A stretch of 64,000 nucleotides of DNA from Variovorax sp. PBS-H4. Lineage in GTDB: Bacteria; Pseudomonadota; Gammaproteobacteria; Burkholderiales; Burkholderiaceae_C. The stretch lies in assembly GCF_901827205.1 (NCBI RefSeq), contig NZ_LR594675.1, forward strand, positions 2,666,001 to 2,730,000, in the 5' to 3' direction. The stretch's first letter is position 1, and the number at the start of each line of letters is the position of its first letter. The position numbers and the translations under genes are program-made. Below, one piece after another: positions 1-10,739 of the stretch. The notes beneath the pieces were generated by a model. That model searched no databases, was not told the DNA's origin, and saw nothing but the letters and a program-made list of their open reading frames with translations.

Positions 1-1847
<1,847 letters not shown>

Positions 1848-2126
1848 ACTGAGTCTCCTCATTGGTTCGAAACTGAGAAAAAAGAAGTCCCCCTGCGCAC
1901 TGGAAAGGCGCAAAGAACTTGGCGAAGAAATCGGGGAAGGGCTCGCCGGGGCGAGCGGCTACAGGGGCAGCACGGTGGGCGCGCTTTCCCCTGTTGCTAG
2001 TGCGTGGTCGGAGGTGGTGGCTGCGGATCGAATCCAGCGATCACGGCGGCAGCCCGGCCGTTCAAGAGAGCGTCATGTGTCGCGTCCCTTCTCGCTTGCC
2101 TGTTGGACTCGATCGTTGAACAGCTG

Positions 2127-2630
2127 CTAGACAGCGACGGCGTCGATCAGGCTCCGTAGCCTGCTCTTGAAGCGCATGCCGACCGAGGCGCTTTGGGGGC
2201 GCACTGCGATCGAAGAAGGCCGGCCGGCCTGGGTGGGCGCCCACATTTCGTCGCGCGAGGTGGTCGCGGCTCTGCCAGACTGAGGCGCGGCCAGCATCAC
2301 GGAAGCCAGGAAGGCCGACTGGCCCGCTGCCTTCGACGCCGCGCTCAGCTGGCTCCAGTTCGATGGACGGGTGTTGGAAGGAAGCACTTCCAGATGACCC
2401 AGCAAGGAGCGGCTCACTTCCAGCAGTGCACTGGCGGAGGCCAGGCAGAAGTACACGGCGGACGGCGTTGCTTCCTGCTCGGCGCCCGGCCGCTCGAAAG
2501 GTGCTGCGGAGAACTCGTCGCGCGGCAGGCAATGATGTGCCGTGGCGGTGGTCTGGAGTGCGGAGAGCAACTGGTCGATCTCGTGCAGTGCGCGGTGCAT
2601 GAGTTCGGTCTCGAGAAATGTGCTTGTCAC
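2127..2630 (-). CDS. Hypothetical protein, 167 aa
   Basis: I do not recognise this family. The preferred start is GTG at 2630 because AGGAG sits 7 nt upstream; an in-frame ATG at 2756 lacks such a site and would add an Arg-rich, unlikely N-terminus. The predicted protein is soluble and mostly helical: an N-terminal helix (FLETELMHRALHEIDQLLSAL), a central Ala/Ser/Leu-rich helix, and a basic C-terminal tail. There is no signal peptide or membrane segment. A competing frame (2062-2676) reads as Arg-rich low-complexity sequence and was discarded. The gene stands alone, between the lipoprotein gene and the Anbu gene on the same strand. Confidence 0.55.
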   Translation of the reverse strand: MTSTFLETELMHRALHEIDQLLSALQTTATAHHCLPRDEFSAAPFERPGAEQEATPSAVYFCLASASALLEVSRSLLGHLEVLPSNTRPSNWSQLSAASKAAGQSAFLASVMLAAPQSGRAATTSRDEMWAPTQAGRPSSIAVRPQSASVGMRFKSRLRSLIDAVAV

Positions 2631-3006
2631 GGAGAAGCTCCTGGACTGGCGCGAGACACCTCTGGAATCTGGCCACCGGGATCGGTCTCGCTCGATCAGT
2701 GGCTTGAATCCAGTGTTCCTTTTTGCCGGGCGGGTCGATAGGCCCGGAGGAGCCACGGCGCAGTTGCGCGGTGGCTCACGGCATGGAAGGGGGGCGTGGC
2801 CCGGGTCCGGCCATCCGCTCGCGTCGAGGGATGCGATCCGTTAACAATGACCGGATTGCATGCCCGGCGCCGTGCTGTCGACGATGCCAGGTGTACGTCG
2901 ACGGTTGAGCCGGTTGGCCCGCTCGGATTGATCCGTGGCGGATTAATCCTTTTGTCAGGGGCGGGCGCGGAGAGCGCGGGGCGATCGCGCCCGAAGCGTC
3001 AGGCGC
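2631..3006. other. Non-coding stretch between the Anbu gene and the hypothetical gene
   Basis: No credible gene is seen in these 376 bp. They contain one strong hairpin at 2750-2777 (GAGCCAC/GTGGCTC outer arms enclosing GCGCA/TGCGC). No U-run follows on either strand, so it is not a standard intrinsic terminator, but it could protect the 3' end of the mutS-Anbu transcript. Confidence 0.5.
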
Positions 3007-3855
3007 TCAGATGAGTTTTTCCTCGGGCGTCGAGATCTTTCGCAGCGGGCTGTGGCGTGTGGCCGGCATCTTGAGGGGATGCTCGGCGTAGGTGTCGTCC
3101 CAGACCGGGTCCTCGATGCTGTCGAACACTTCGCGCAGCTTCTGGCCCCAGCTGTTGTGGACCATGCGGTAGTACGGGTTGTCGGTGTCGATGCAGACGA
3201 CCTTGTCGGTCTGGAGGCGGTTGGCCTCATACACGACCAGGTCCAATGGCAGGCCAACCGATAGATTGGACTTCATGGTGGAGTCCATCGAGACCAGTGC
3301 ACACTTGGCAGCTTCGTCCAGCGGCGTGTCGGGTGTCAGCACGCGGTCGAGCACGGGCTTGCCGTATTTGGACTCGCCGACCTGGAAATAGGGTGTCTCG
3401 GTGGTGGCCTCGATGAAATTGCCGGCCGCGTAGACCAAGAACAGACGCATGCCCTCGCCCTTGACCTGGCCGCCGAAGATGAAGGTGACGTTGAACTCCA
3501 GGCCAGCGTGCTTGAGCGCCTCGGCATCGCGGTCGTAGACATGGCGCACCGCCGAGCCCAGCACGCGTGCGGCGTCGAACATGCTCTTCGCGTTCCAGAT
3601 GGTGATGGGCGGGCCGTCGTCGCCGTCGTCGCCCATTTCACGTGTTTCGCGCAATTCCTCGATCTGCAGGATCTCGCGGACCGACTGCGAGATGCTCAGG
3701 TTGCCGGCCGACAGCAGCACCATGACCCGGTCGCCCGGCTGCTCGTAGACGATCATCTTTCGAAAGGTGCTGATGTGGTCCACGCCCGCGTTGGTGCGCG
3801 AGTCGGAGAGGAACACCAGGCCGGCGTTGAGTTTGATGCCTACGCAGTACGTCAT
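3007..3855 (-). CDS. Anbu-type proteasome-like peptidase
   Basis: A 282-residue member of the N-terminal nucleophile hydrolase superfamily, matching the ancestral beta subunit (Anbu) family. The start MTYCVGIKL leaves Thr2 as the expected nucleophile after Met removal. The motif LSDSRTNAGVDHISTFRKM near residues 16-34 is the Anbu signature. Anbu proteins assemble into cytosolic rings or helices; their substrates are not settled. In many genomes Anbu lies beside an alpha-E protein, an ATP-grasp protein and a transglutaminase-like protein, but none of these is present here. Instead the gene starts 3 bp after the mutS stop, so the two are probably co-transcribed. Confidence 0.9.
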   Translation of the reverse strand: MTYCVGIKLNAGLVFLSDSRTNAGVDHISTFRKMIVYEQPGDRVMVLLSAGNLSISQSVREILQIEELRETREMGDDGDDGPPITIWNAKSMFDAARVLGSAVRHVYDRDAEALKHAGLEFNVTFIFGGQVKGEGMRLFLVYAAGNFIEATTETPYFQVGESKYGKPVLDRVLTPDTPLDEAAKCALVSMDSTMKSNLSVGLPLDLVVYEANRLQTDKVVCIDTDNPYYRMVHNSWGQKLREVFDSIEDPVWDDTYAEHPLKMPATRHSPLRKISTPEEKLI

Positions 3856-3858
3856 GTG

Positions 3859-6495
3859 TTACAGGCTCTGGCCGTGCTCGCGCGCGTGGAGCTTCTTGAG
3901 TGTGTAGATTGCTTCGAGCGCCTCGCGCGGGCTCAGCGTGTCGGGGTCGAGCGCCGTCAGCGCGGATTCTACGGCGCTCGCCCGTGGCGTTTCCGCGGCT
4001 GGCGGCGGCGCGAAGAGATCGACCTGGGCACGGGCCTGCAGCTGCTGGGCCTCCAGGGCTTCGAGTGCCTGGCGCGCATGGTTGACCACTGCGGCCGGCA
4101 TGCCGGCCAAACGCGCAACCTGGATGCCGTAGCTCTTGCTGGCCGGCCCCGGCTGCATCTCATGCAGGAACACGATGTCGCGCCCGGCCTCGGTGGCGCT
4201 CACATGCATGTTGACCGCGCCATGGTGCGTGGCTGGGAACTCGGTGAGTTCGAAGTAGTGCGTCGCAAAGAGCGTAAAGGCGCGTGTGCGGTCGTGCAGC
4301 TGCGCCGCGATGCCCGCCGCCAGCGCCAGCCCGTCGAAGGTGCTGGTGCCGCGGCCGATCTCGTCCATCAGCACCAGCGAATGGGCGGTGGCGCCATGCA
4401 GGATCTGCGCCGCCTCGGTCATTTCCAGCATGAAGGTCGATTGCGCGTTGGCAAGGTCGTCGGCCGCGCCGATACGCGTGTGGATGGCGTCGATGGGCCC
4501 CAGCCGGCAGGCATCGGCCGGAACGTGCGAGCCGATGGAGGCGAGCAACACGATGATCGCAACCTGCCGCATATAGGTGGACTTGCCGCCCATGTTGGGG
4601 CCGGTAATCACCTGCAGGCGTTGTTGGGGGCCCATGCGCGTGTCGTTCGCAATAAACGCGCCCGATGATTTTTCAGCCAGCCGTGCTTCGACGACAGGGT
4701 GGCGACCCTTCTCGATCTCGATGCAGGGATGGGCCACGAAAGAAGGCTGGCGCCAGTGCAGCGTGTGCGAGCGCTCGGCCAGTGCGCACAGCGCATCGAG
4801 GGAGGCCAGTGCGCCCGCCAACCGCGTGAGCGCCGCGACCGAGGGCTGCAATGCATCGAGCAACTGCTCGTAGAGCCACTTCTCGCGAGCCAGGGCGCGG
4901 TCTTGCGCCGACAGGGCCTTGTCCTCGAAAGCCTTGAGCTCGGGGGTGATGAAGCGCTCGGCGTTCTTCAAGGTCTGGCGGCGGCGGTAGTTGTCAGGCA
5001 CCTTGCTCAGCGCGCTCTGCGTGACCTCGATGTAGAAGCCGTGCACGCGGTTGAACTGCACGCGCAGATTGGAAATGCCCGTGCGCTCGCGCTCGCTGGC
5101 TTCGAGCTGCAGCAGGTAGGCGTCGCTGTTCTCGCTGATGGCGCGCAGCTCGTCGAGCTCGGCATCGTGGCCGGTGGCGATGACGCCTCCGTCGCGCACC
5201 AGGGCCGAAGGCTCGGGGTGAATGGCCGCGACCAGCAGCTCGACGCAGCCGGGCGGCGGCGCCAGTTGCCCGGCCATCTGCGCAAGCAGCGGCGACGAGG
5301 AGGCGGGCAGGGCCGGCGCGAGTTCATCTGCCTTCGCCAGCGCCATGCGCAGCGCGACAAGCTCTCGCGGGCGCACCTGCCGCAGCGCAATGCGCGCGGC
5401 GATGCGCTCCACGTCGCTCGTGTTCTTGAGCCGATCACGCAGCGCGCGCCACGGGGCCGCGGGTGCACCCGAGGGCGCGGCTTGCAGCGCGGCGATGGCC
5501 TCCAGCCGCGCCTTCGCTTCGCTGCGGTCGCGGCGCGGCGCCAGCAGCCAGCGCTTGAGCAGCCGGCTGCCCATGCCCGTCATGCAGGTGTCGAGCAGCG
5601 AGAACAGCGTGGGCGATTCCTCGCCGCGCAATGTCTGTACGAGCTCCAGGTTGCGACGCGTGGTGGGCGGCAGCTCGATCAGCTCGCCGTCGCGCTCCAC
5701 TGAGAGCCGCTGCACGTGCGACAGCGCGCGGCCCTGCGTGTGCTCGGCGTAGCCCAGCAGCGCGGCCGCGGCTGCATGCGCATTGGCCAGCGACTCCGCA
5801 CTCCAGGCAGCGAGGCTGTTGCTGCCCATCTGCTCGCACAGCTTGCGCTCGCCCAGGCCGCCGTCGAACTGCCAGGCCGGCCGTACCGAAAGCGTAAAAG
5901 CCGCGCCGTTGCGCGCCGCCTTCAGGCGCTGCTCGAAGCCCTGCGTGACCTCCGCGCTGTAGAGCAGCTCGCTGGGGCCAATGCGCGCGATCCAGGCTTC
6001 CAGCGCATCGGCCGGGCATTCGGCCAGCCGTATTTCGGCGCCGGTGATGCTGAGCCAGGCCAGCCCGCAGAAATTGCGTGAACCCGCATGCACGGCGAGC
6101 AGCAGCGAATCGCTCTTGTCCTGCAGCAACTCGGCATCGGTCAGCGTGCCTGGCGTGACCACACGCACCACCTTGCGTTCGACCGGACCCTTCGCTGCCC
6201 CCACCTCGCCGACCTGTTCGCAGATGGCCACCGGTTCGCCGAGCTTGATCAGCCGCGCGAGGTAGGTGTCGACCGAGTGGAAGGGCACCCCGCACATCAC
6301 CACCGGCTGCCCCGCCGATTGGCCACGCTGCGTGAGCGTGATGTCGAGCAGGCGCGCGGCCTTCTCGGCATCGGCGTAGAACAGCTCGTAGAAATCGCCC
6401 ATCCGGTAGAACAGCAGGGTGTCGGGATGGTCCGCCTTGAGGGCCAGGTACTGGGCCATCATCGGCGTATGCGGTGCGGTGGAGGAAAGAGTCAT
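3859..6495 (-). CDS. mutS: DNA mismatch repair protein MutS
   Basis: An 878-residue, full-length MutS that recognises mismatches and small loops and recruits MutL. The mismatch-binding Phe-x-Glu motif is F35-Y-E37. The connector, lever and clamp regions follow, and the C-terminal ABC-type ATPase has Walker A (GPNMGGKSTYMRQV), Walker B (LVLMDEIGRGTS) and the dimer-contact region THYFELTEF. A C-terminal tail of about 80 residues may carry the tetramerisation helix (inference). It is the first gene of a probable two-gene unit with the Anbu peptidase. The start MTLSSTAPHTPMMAQYL is accepted because the following M-M-A-Q-Y region aligns with the usual MutS N-terminus. Confidence 0.98.
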   Translation of the reverse strand: MTLSSTAPHTPMMAQYLALKADHPDTLLFYRMGDFYELFYADAEKAARLLDITLTQRGQSAGQPVVMCGVPFHSVDTYLARLIKLGEPVAICEQVGEVGAAKGPVERKVVRVVTPGTLTDAELLQDKSDSLLLAVHAGSRNFCGLAWLSITGAEIRLAECPADALEAWIARIGPSELLYSAEVTQGFEQRLKAARNGAAFTLSVRPAWQFDGGLGERKLCEQMGSNSLAAWSAESLANAHAAAAALLGYAEHTQGRALSHVQRLSVERDGELIELPPTTRRNLELVQTLRGEESPTLFSLLDTCMTGMGSRLLKRWLLAPRRDRSEAKARLEAIAALQAAPSGAPAAPWRALRDRLKNTSDVERIAARIALRQVRPRELVALRMALAKADELAPALPASSSPLLAQMAGQLAPPPGCVELLVAAIHPEPSALVRDGGVIATGHDAELDELRAISENSDAYLLQLEASERERTGISNLRVQFNRVHGFYIEVTQSALSKVPDNYRRRQTLKNAERFITPELKAFEDKALSAQDRALAREKWLYEQLLDALQPSVAALTRLAGALASLDALCALAERSHTLHWRQPSFVAHPCIEIEKGRHPVVEARLAEKSSGAFIANDTRMGPQQRLQVITGPNMGGKSTYMRQVAIIVLLASIGSHVPADACRLGPIDAIHTRIGAADDLANAQSTFMLEMTEAAQILHGATAHSLVLMDEIGRGTSTFDGLALAAGIAAQLHDRTRAFTLFATHYFELTEFPATHHGAVNMHVSATEAGRDIVFLHEMQPGPASKSYGIQVARLAGMPAAVVNHARQALEALEAQQLQARAQVDLFAPPPAAETPRASAVESALTALDPDTLSPREALEAIYTLKKLHAREHGQSL

Positions 6496-6550
6496 CGAGG
6501 CGATGGATGGGTGCGGGGCCGGGAAATCGGCTGGGCCCGCATCATAAGGA

Positions 6551-6582
6551 AACGGGCGTCCGCCTCGTGGCGCACGCCCGTT
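6551..6582 (-). terminator. Probable terminator between the small membrane protein gene and mutS
   Basis: Perfect inverted repeat AACGGGCGT / ACGCCCGTT with a 14-nt loop, 21 nt past the end of the upstream gene. On the minus strand it is followed by TTCCTTAT, a modest U-rich tract. It would separate mutS transcription from the preceding gene. Confidence 0.6.
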
Positions 6583-6603
6583 GTTTTCAATCGACGCAGC
6601 GGC

Positions 6604-7119
6604 TCAGATCTGTCCGCGCCGCCGGCGCGCGACACGCACCGCATCCACCCACGTGTCGATGTTGAAGCGCTGCCCCGACTCCACGATGCGCGCGCCGGTG
6701 ATCATGTGCAGCGGGATGCGGTACGTCTCGCCCGGCAGTTCGCCACGGCCGGTAACCAACCTCTTCTGCAGGTCCAGGTGCTCGACCTGCATCGTGCACT
6801 CCGCCTTGCGGCCGTGCGGATCGACGTAGCGCAGGCGGATGCGCGGTTGCTCGTCGACGACCGCGTGTTCGCCCTTGCCCTGGATGAACCACCCGGGCAG
6901 CGTGTCGGGCATCGAATCGGGCGATGGGTTCAGGCCGCCGCGCACGGTAGGAATTTCCAATGGCACGTGGCCGGAGCGCACCCGCGCCGCAGCGATCCGG
7001 CGCTCGGCTTCGCGCCGCTCGCCAAGCTTGTGCCAGGCAATCCACATGACCACGAACAGAAGCAGCGCCGCTGTCAGCAGCGCGAGCAGGAAGCGCCACT
7101 GGGCAAGTCCGATGTCCAT
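6604..7119 (-). CDS. Small membrane-anchored protein, possible WYL-like fold
   Basis: A 171-residue protein of unknown function. One N-terminal membrane helix (about residues 9-30, FLLALLTAALLLFVVMWIAW) is followed by a basic charged segment and a soluble domain. That domain has the strand pattern IRLRYVDPHGRKAEC...EHLDLQKRLVTGRGE...YRIPLHMITGARI, which resembles the core of WYL ligand-binding domains. The resemblance is a pattern judgement, not a database match. The topology suggests a cytoplasmic domain held at the inner membrane. It lies between the sulfatase gene and mutS on the same strand, separated from mutS by a terminator-like hairpin. Confidence 0.7.
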   Translation of the reverse strand: MDIGLAQWRFLLALLTAALLLFVVMWIAWHKLGERREAERRIAAARVRSGHVPLEIPTVRGGLNPSPDSMPDTLPGWFIQGKGEHAVVDEQPRIRLRYVDPHGRKAECTMQVEHLDLQKRLVTGRGELPGETYRIPLHMITGARIVESGQRFNIDTWVDAVRVARRRRGQI

Positions 7120-7302
7120 CTCCGAAACCTTTGCGATCCGATAGCCATTAAGTACTCAATCAGCGCTAGATCGGAAATTCTGGTCGACCGGGAAAGGGGT
7201 GTCAAACGGCCGCGCGGCATAGCGCGTTCGGCCAGTGTTCGGTGAGCGGTTCACGTTTATAAAAAATCGAGCCGTGTGCGGCCCCTGTAAAGCGGCGGGT
7301 CC

Positions 7303-8619
7303 TCAGCGCTGGGGCATGTTCTTGGCCGAATAGCCCAGGCTCACCGTCGCATCTTCGGGAATGGGCGGCATGCTCGCGTTCCACGCGTCCCATGCCGCGC
7401 GCATCGATGCCAGCCGCTCGGGTTCGCGCTCGGCCTGGTTGGCGCGCTCGCGCTCGTCGGCCGGGATGTTGAACAGGTACTCGTTGCCGTCGACCTGCAG
7501 GTACTTCCAGTCGCCGTCCCGCAGGGCGCGCTGGCCGCGGTGGTTCATGCGCCAGTGCAGTGGACGATGGAAGCAGGCCGTTGCGTCGCGCAGCACCGGC
7601 AGCAGCGACTTGCCGTCGAGGGGGTACTCCGAAGGTGCCTGCGCGCCGCCGACGTCGAGCATGGTGGCCGACCAGTCCATCGTCATGCAGTGCTGGTCGC
7701 TTTCGCCGCCGGCGCGGATGAGGGCCGGCCAGTGCGCGATCCACGGCACGCGGATGCCGCCCTCGGTCAGGTCCATCTTGCCGCCGACCAGGGGCCAGTT
7801 GTCCGAGAAGCGCTCGCCTCCGTTGTCGCTGGTGAAGACGACCAGCGTGTCGTCGGCGATGCCCCGCCGCTCCAGCGCAGCCATGATCCAGCCGATGCCC
7901 TCGTCCATGTGATGGATCATGCGACGGTAGACGTGGATGTTGCCGCCGGCCAGGTCGAAGAGATTGTTCTTCACGGCTGGCGCGCGGCCGCCATCCTCGC
8001 GTGTTTCCCAAGGCCAGTGCGGCGCCGTGTAGTGCAGGCTCAGGAAGAAGGGCGCCTGCGCGTCGGCCATGCGCTCGACATAGTCGACCGCGCGGCGCGA
8101 GAGCAGGTCGGTGAGGTAGCCTTCTTCGTGCCTGTCTTCCTCGCCGGCCCACAGGTCGTGGCGCCCCGCAGAATCGCAGTGCGTGAAGTAGTCGACGCCG
8201 CCCGACATCGGCCCGAAGAACTCCTCGTAGCCCGAGCGCAGCGGCCCGAACGCGGGCGGAAACCCCAGGTGCCACTTGCCGATCAACGCCGTGCGGTAGC
8301 CCGCGCCGCGCAGCAGCGAGGGTAGGGTCGGATGCGACGGCGGCAGGCCCAGCGTCGCGCTGCCGCGGCTCCTGCTGTTGATCGGTTCCTCGGCCGCGCC
8401 GCGAAGGCGGTACTGGTAGCGCGCGGTCATCAGCGCGAAGCGCGTCGGCGAGCACACGGGCGAGTTCGCATAGCCTTGCGTGAAGCGGATGCCCTTGGCC
8501 GCGAGGCGATCGAGCACCGGCGACACGGGGCCGAATGCCGCATCGCGCCCGCCATAGCAGCCAAGGTCGGCAAAGCCGAGGTCGTCGGCGACGATGAAGA
8601 TGATGTTGGGACGTTGCAT
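7303..8619 (-). CDS. Sulfatase (arylsulfatase-type, cysteine class)
   Basis: A 438-residue alkaline phosphatase-superfamily sulfatase. The N-terminal ADDLG motif (Asp12, Asp13) binds the metal, C56-S-P-T-R60 is the formylglycine maturation motif, and TSDNGGE provides further metal ligands. The enzyme should hydrolyse a sulfate ester after conversion of Cys56 to formylglycine by an FGE-type enzyme that is not in this window. No signal peptide is seen, so it is probably cytoplasmic. I chose ATG 8619 over an upstream ATG at 8682, which would overlap the preceding gene and add an unrelated N-terminus. It starts 23 bp after the TctC gene, suggesting that uptake and desulfation are linked. The substrate is unknown. 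Confidence 0.9.
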   Translation of the reverse strand: MQRPNIIFIVADDLGFADLGCYGGRDAAFGPVSPVLDRLAAKGIRFTQGYANSPVCSPTRFALMTARYQYRLRGAAEEPINSRSRGSATLGLPPSHPTLPSLLRGAGYRTALIGKWHLGFPPAFGPLRSGYEEFFGPMSGGVDYFTHCDSAGRHDLWAGEEDRHEEGYLTDLLSRRAVDYVERMADAQAPFFLSLHYTAPHWPWETREDGGRAPAVKNNLFDLAGGNIHVYRRMIHHMDEGIGWIMAALERRGIADDTLVVFTSDNGGERFSDNWPLVGGKMDLTEGGIRVPWIAHWPALIRAGGESDQHCMTMDWSATMLDVGGAQAPSEYPLDGKSLLPVLRDATACFHRPLHWRMNHRGQRALRDGDWKYLQVDGNEYLFNIPADERERANQAEREPERLASMRAAWDAWNASMPPIPEDATVSLGYSAKNMPQR

Positions 8620-8642
8620 GGAGGTGGAAGGGCCGTGCCTTC

Positions 8643-9611
8643 TCAGGGCTGGAAACCGGATTTCTGGACCACCGGCGCCCATTGCGCCCGGTAGGCCTTG
8701 AGCATGGCTGCAGTCTGCTCCTGGGTGCTGACGACCGGCGTCATCAGCGAATCCTTGAAGCGCCGCGTCGTGTCCGGGTCCTGCATGACCTCGCGGATCG
8801 CCTGCGAAAAGCGTGCGACCTTTTCCCGCGGCATGGTCGCCGGCGCGAAGAAGGCGTTCCAGCCGAGCGCCACGAGGTCGAGGCCCGCCTCCTTGAACGT
8901 CGGCACCTCGGGCGCAAAAGGAGAACGCTTCGCGCCCGACATCGCCAGGATGCGCACCTTGCCGGCCTGATGCTGCGGGATGACCACGTCCAGCGTATCG
9001 ACGGCGATCGGTACCTGGCCGCCGATCAGGTCGGTGAGCAACGGGCCCGAGCCGCGATAGCCGATCACCTGGGTCTGCACCTTCGCTTTCTCGCCGACCA
9101 TGAGGCCGAAGAAGTGCGGCAGGCTGCCGGTGGCCGGCACGCCGACGTTGGCCTTGTCGGGATTGGCCCGCATCCAGGCCAGCAGGTGCGGCAGTTCGCG
9201 CACCGGCACGGCGGTCGAGACCGACAGCGCGAACGCGTAGTCGTTGACATGCGAGACAGGCACGAAGTCGCGTTCGGCGTCATAGCCGTTGTCCTTGAAG
9301 ACCAGCGGCGCGACGACCATCACCGCGGGGTTGGCGAGCATCAGCACGTTCTGCCCGGCAGGGGTGGCCTTGACCTGCTGGGCCGCCAGGCGTCCGCCGG
9401 CGCCGGGCTTGTTGTCGACGACCACCGGCACCCCGAGCTTGGCCTGGAGCTTGTCGCCGACGATGCGAGCCACCCGGTCGGTGGCGCCGCCCGGCGCGTA
9501 GCCGACGACGATGCGCAGCGGGCCGTCCGCAGACTGGGCGAATGCCATGCTTGACGTCAGTGCGGCGAGGGCGAGGGTGCCGGCGAAGCGGCGCAGAAGT
9601 TGCTGGAACAT
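8643..9611 (-). CDS. Tripartite tricarboxylate transporter-type solute receptor (Bug/TctC family), copy 1
   Basis: A 322-residue periplasmic binding protein with a Sec signal peptide ending near AFA-QS (residue 26). Bug-family hallmarks are the loop YAPGGATDRVAR, VDNKPGAGG, and the late motif VPTFKEAGLDLVALGWNAFFAP. Bug receptors bind carboxylated or other small organic ligands. There are no tctA or tctB membrane genes in this window, so it is an orphan receptor, as is common in Burkholderiales. It lies between a second Bug gene (8 bp upstream) and the sulfatase (23 bp downstream), so the three probably form one operon. The ligand could be the sulfatase substrate or product (inference). Confidence 0.92.
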   Translation of the reverse strand: MFQQLLRRFAGTLALAALTSSMAFAQSADGPLRIVVGYAPGGATDRVARIVGDKLQAKLGVPVVVDNKPGAGGRLAAQQVKATPAGQNVLMLANPAVMVVAPLVFKDNGYDAERDFVPVSHVNDYAFALSVSTAVPVRELPHLLAWMRANPDKANVGVPATGSLPHFFGLMVGEKAKVQTQVIGYRGSGPLLTDLIGGQVPIAVDTLDVVIPQHQAGKVRILAMSGAKRSPFAPEVPTFKEAGLDLVALGWNAFFAPATMPREKVARFSQAIREVMQDPDTTRRFKDSLMTPVVSTQEQTAAMLKAYRAQWAPVVQKSGFQP

Positions 9612-9619
9612 GGTGAGTC

Positions 9620-10603
9620 TCACTCGTTGGCCTGGAAGTTGACGGCCTTCATGATGCCGCTCCAGCGCGAGGTGTCCTCGCGCATGGTCTTCAGGAGCGC
9701 TTCGGGTCCGTCGCCTACGGGGTACATGCCGTTCTGCAGCAACTGCTGTCGCACTTCGCGCGAGTTCACCGCGCGCGTGAATTCGGCGCGCAGCTTGTCG
9801 ACGATCGGCTGGGGCGTGCCGCGCGGCGCGTAGTAGGCGAACCAGGCCGCCGCCACCACGTCCCTGTAGCCAGCCTCGACGAAAGTGGGCAGGCTTGGCA
9901 TCAATGGCGAGCGCTTGTCGCCGCTGGTCGCCAGCACCTTCACGCGGCCGCTGGCCTGCAACTGGAGCGCACCGCCCACGGTGTCGAAGTAGACGGGCAC
10001 GGTCCCGCCCATCACATCCTGGCGCGCCGGGGTGGAGCCTCGGTAGGGGACGTGCACCATCTTCAGCCCGGCTGCGCGGTTGAGCATTTCCCCGAGGAAG
10101 TGCGAAGGCGTGCCGGCGCCGTACGAGGCGAAGCTCAGCTTGTCGCCCTGGCCTTTGGCCCAGGCGACGAATTCCGGCAGCGTGTCGGCCGGCACGTCCT
10201 TGTGGATCACCAGCGCCAGTTCGAAGCGCGCGGCGTTGACGATCGGCACGAAGTCCTTCACCGGGTCGTACGAAAGCTGCCTGTAGGCGCTGGGGAACAT
10301 GGTCATCATGCTGGCCGTGCCCAGCAGCAGCATGCGGCCGTCGGGTGCCGCGGTCTTGACCGCCTCGGCTGCGATGCGGCCGGCCGCGCCGGAGCGGTTG
10401 TCGATGATCAGCGGGCCGAGGGTGTCGCGCACCTCGTGCGCAATGGCGCGCGTCAGCACGTCCTGCGTGCCACCGGCCGGCACGCCGATCAGCACCTTGA
10501 TCGGCTGTCCGGGCGTGAAGGCCTGGGCATGCGCGAGCGAGCCGATGGCGAGACCGCCCAGCAGCGAGAGCGCGCGGCGGCGATGAAGGGTGAAGAGGTG
10601 CAT
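9620..10603 (-). CDS. Bug/TctC-family solute receptor, copy 2
   Basis: A 327-residue periplasmic binding protein with a cleavable signal peptide ending near LAHA-QA. Family motifs include PAGGTQDVLTRA, IDNRSGAAGRIAAE, and the C-terminal region around LPTFVEAGYRDVVAAAWFAYYAP. It is the first gene of the probable Bug-Bug-sulfatase unit. A GGAGACC ribosome-binding site precedes the ATG. It is clearly diverged from copy 1, which argues for a different ligand rather than recent duplication. It is divergent from a MarR regulator across a 136-bp region that contains a candidate operator. Confidence 0.92.
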   Translation of the reverse strand: MHLFTLHRRRALSLLGGLAIGSLAHAQAFTPGQPIKVLIGVPAGGTQDVLTRAIAHEVRDTLGPLIIDNRSGAAGRIAAEAVKTAAPDGRMLLLGTASMMTMFPSAYRQLSYDPVKDFVPIVNAARFELALVIHKDVPADTLPEFVAWAKGQGDKLSFASYGAGTPSHFLGEMLNRAAGLKMVHVPYRGSTPARQDVMGGTVPVYFDTVGGALQLQASGRVKVLATSGDKRSPLMPSLPTFVEAGYRDVVAAAWFAYYAPRGTPQPIVDKLRAEFTRAVNSREVRQQLLQNGMYPVGDGPEALLKTMREDTSRWSGIMKAVNFQANE

Positions 10604-10701
10604 CAGGTGGTCTCCGGTTTTTGTCTCTTTCGGGTCTTCCTCTGCTGTTCGTTGCGCAGTGGGCGCACGGCGGCACCGATCGAATTTAGAGTCGGGGCAC
10701 C

Positions 10702-10716
10702 TGATTGATCAAATCA
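10702..10716. promoter_or_regulatory. Candidate MarR operator
   Basis: Imperfect palindrome TGATTGATCAAATCA (5-nt arms TGATT/AATCA, centred on GATC) in the divergent intergenic region between the Bug operon and the marR gene, 24 nt upstream of the marR ATG. Size and position fit a MarR-family site; function is inferred. Confidence 0.5.
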
Positions 10717-10739
10717 ACCATTCCCCGGACTAACCCGAG

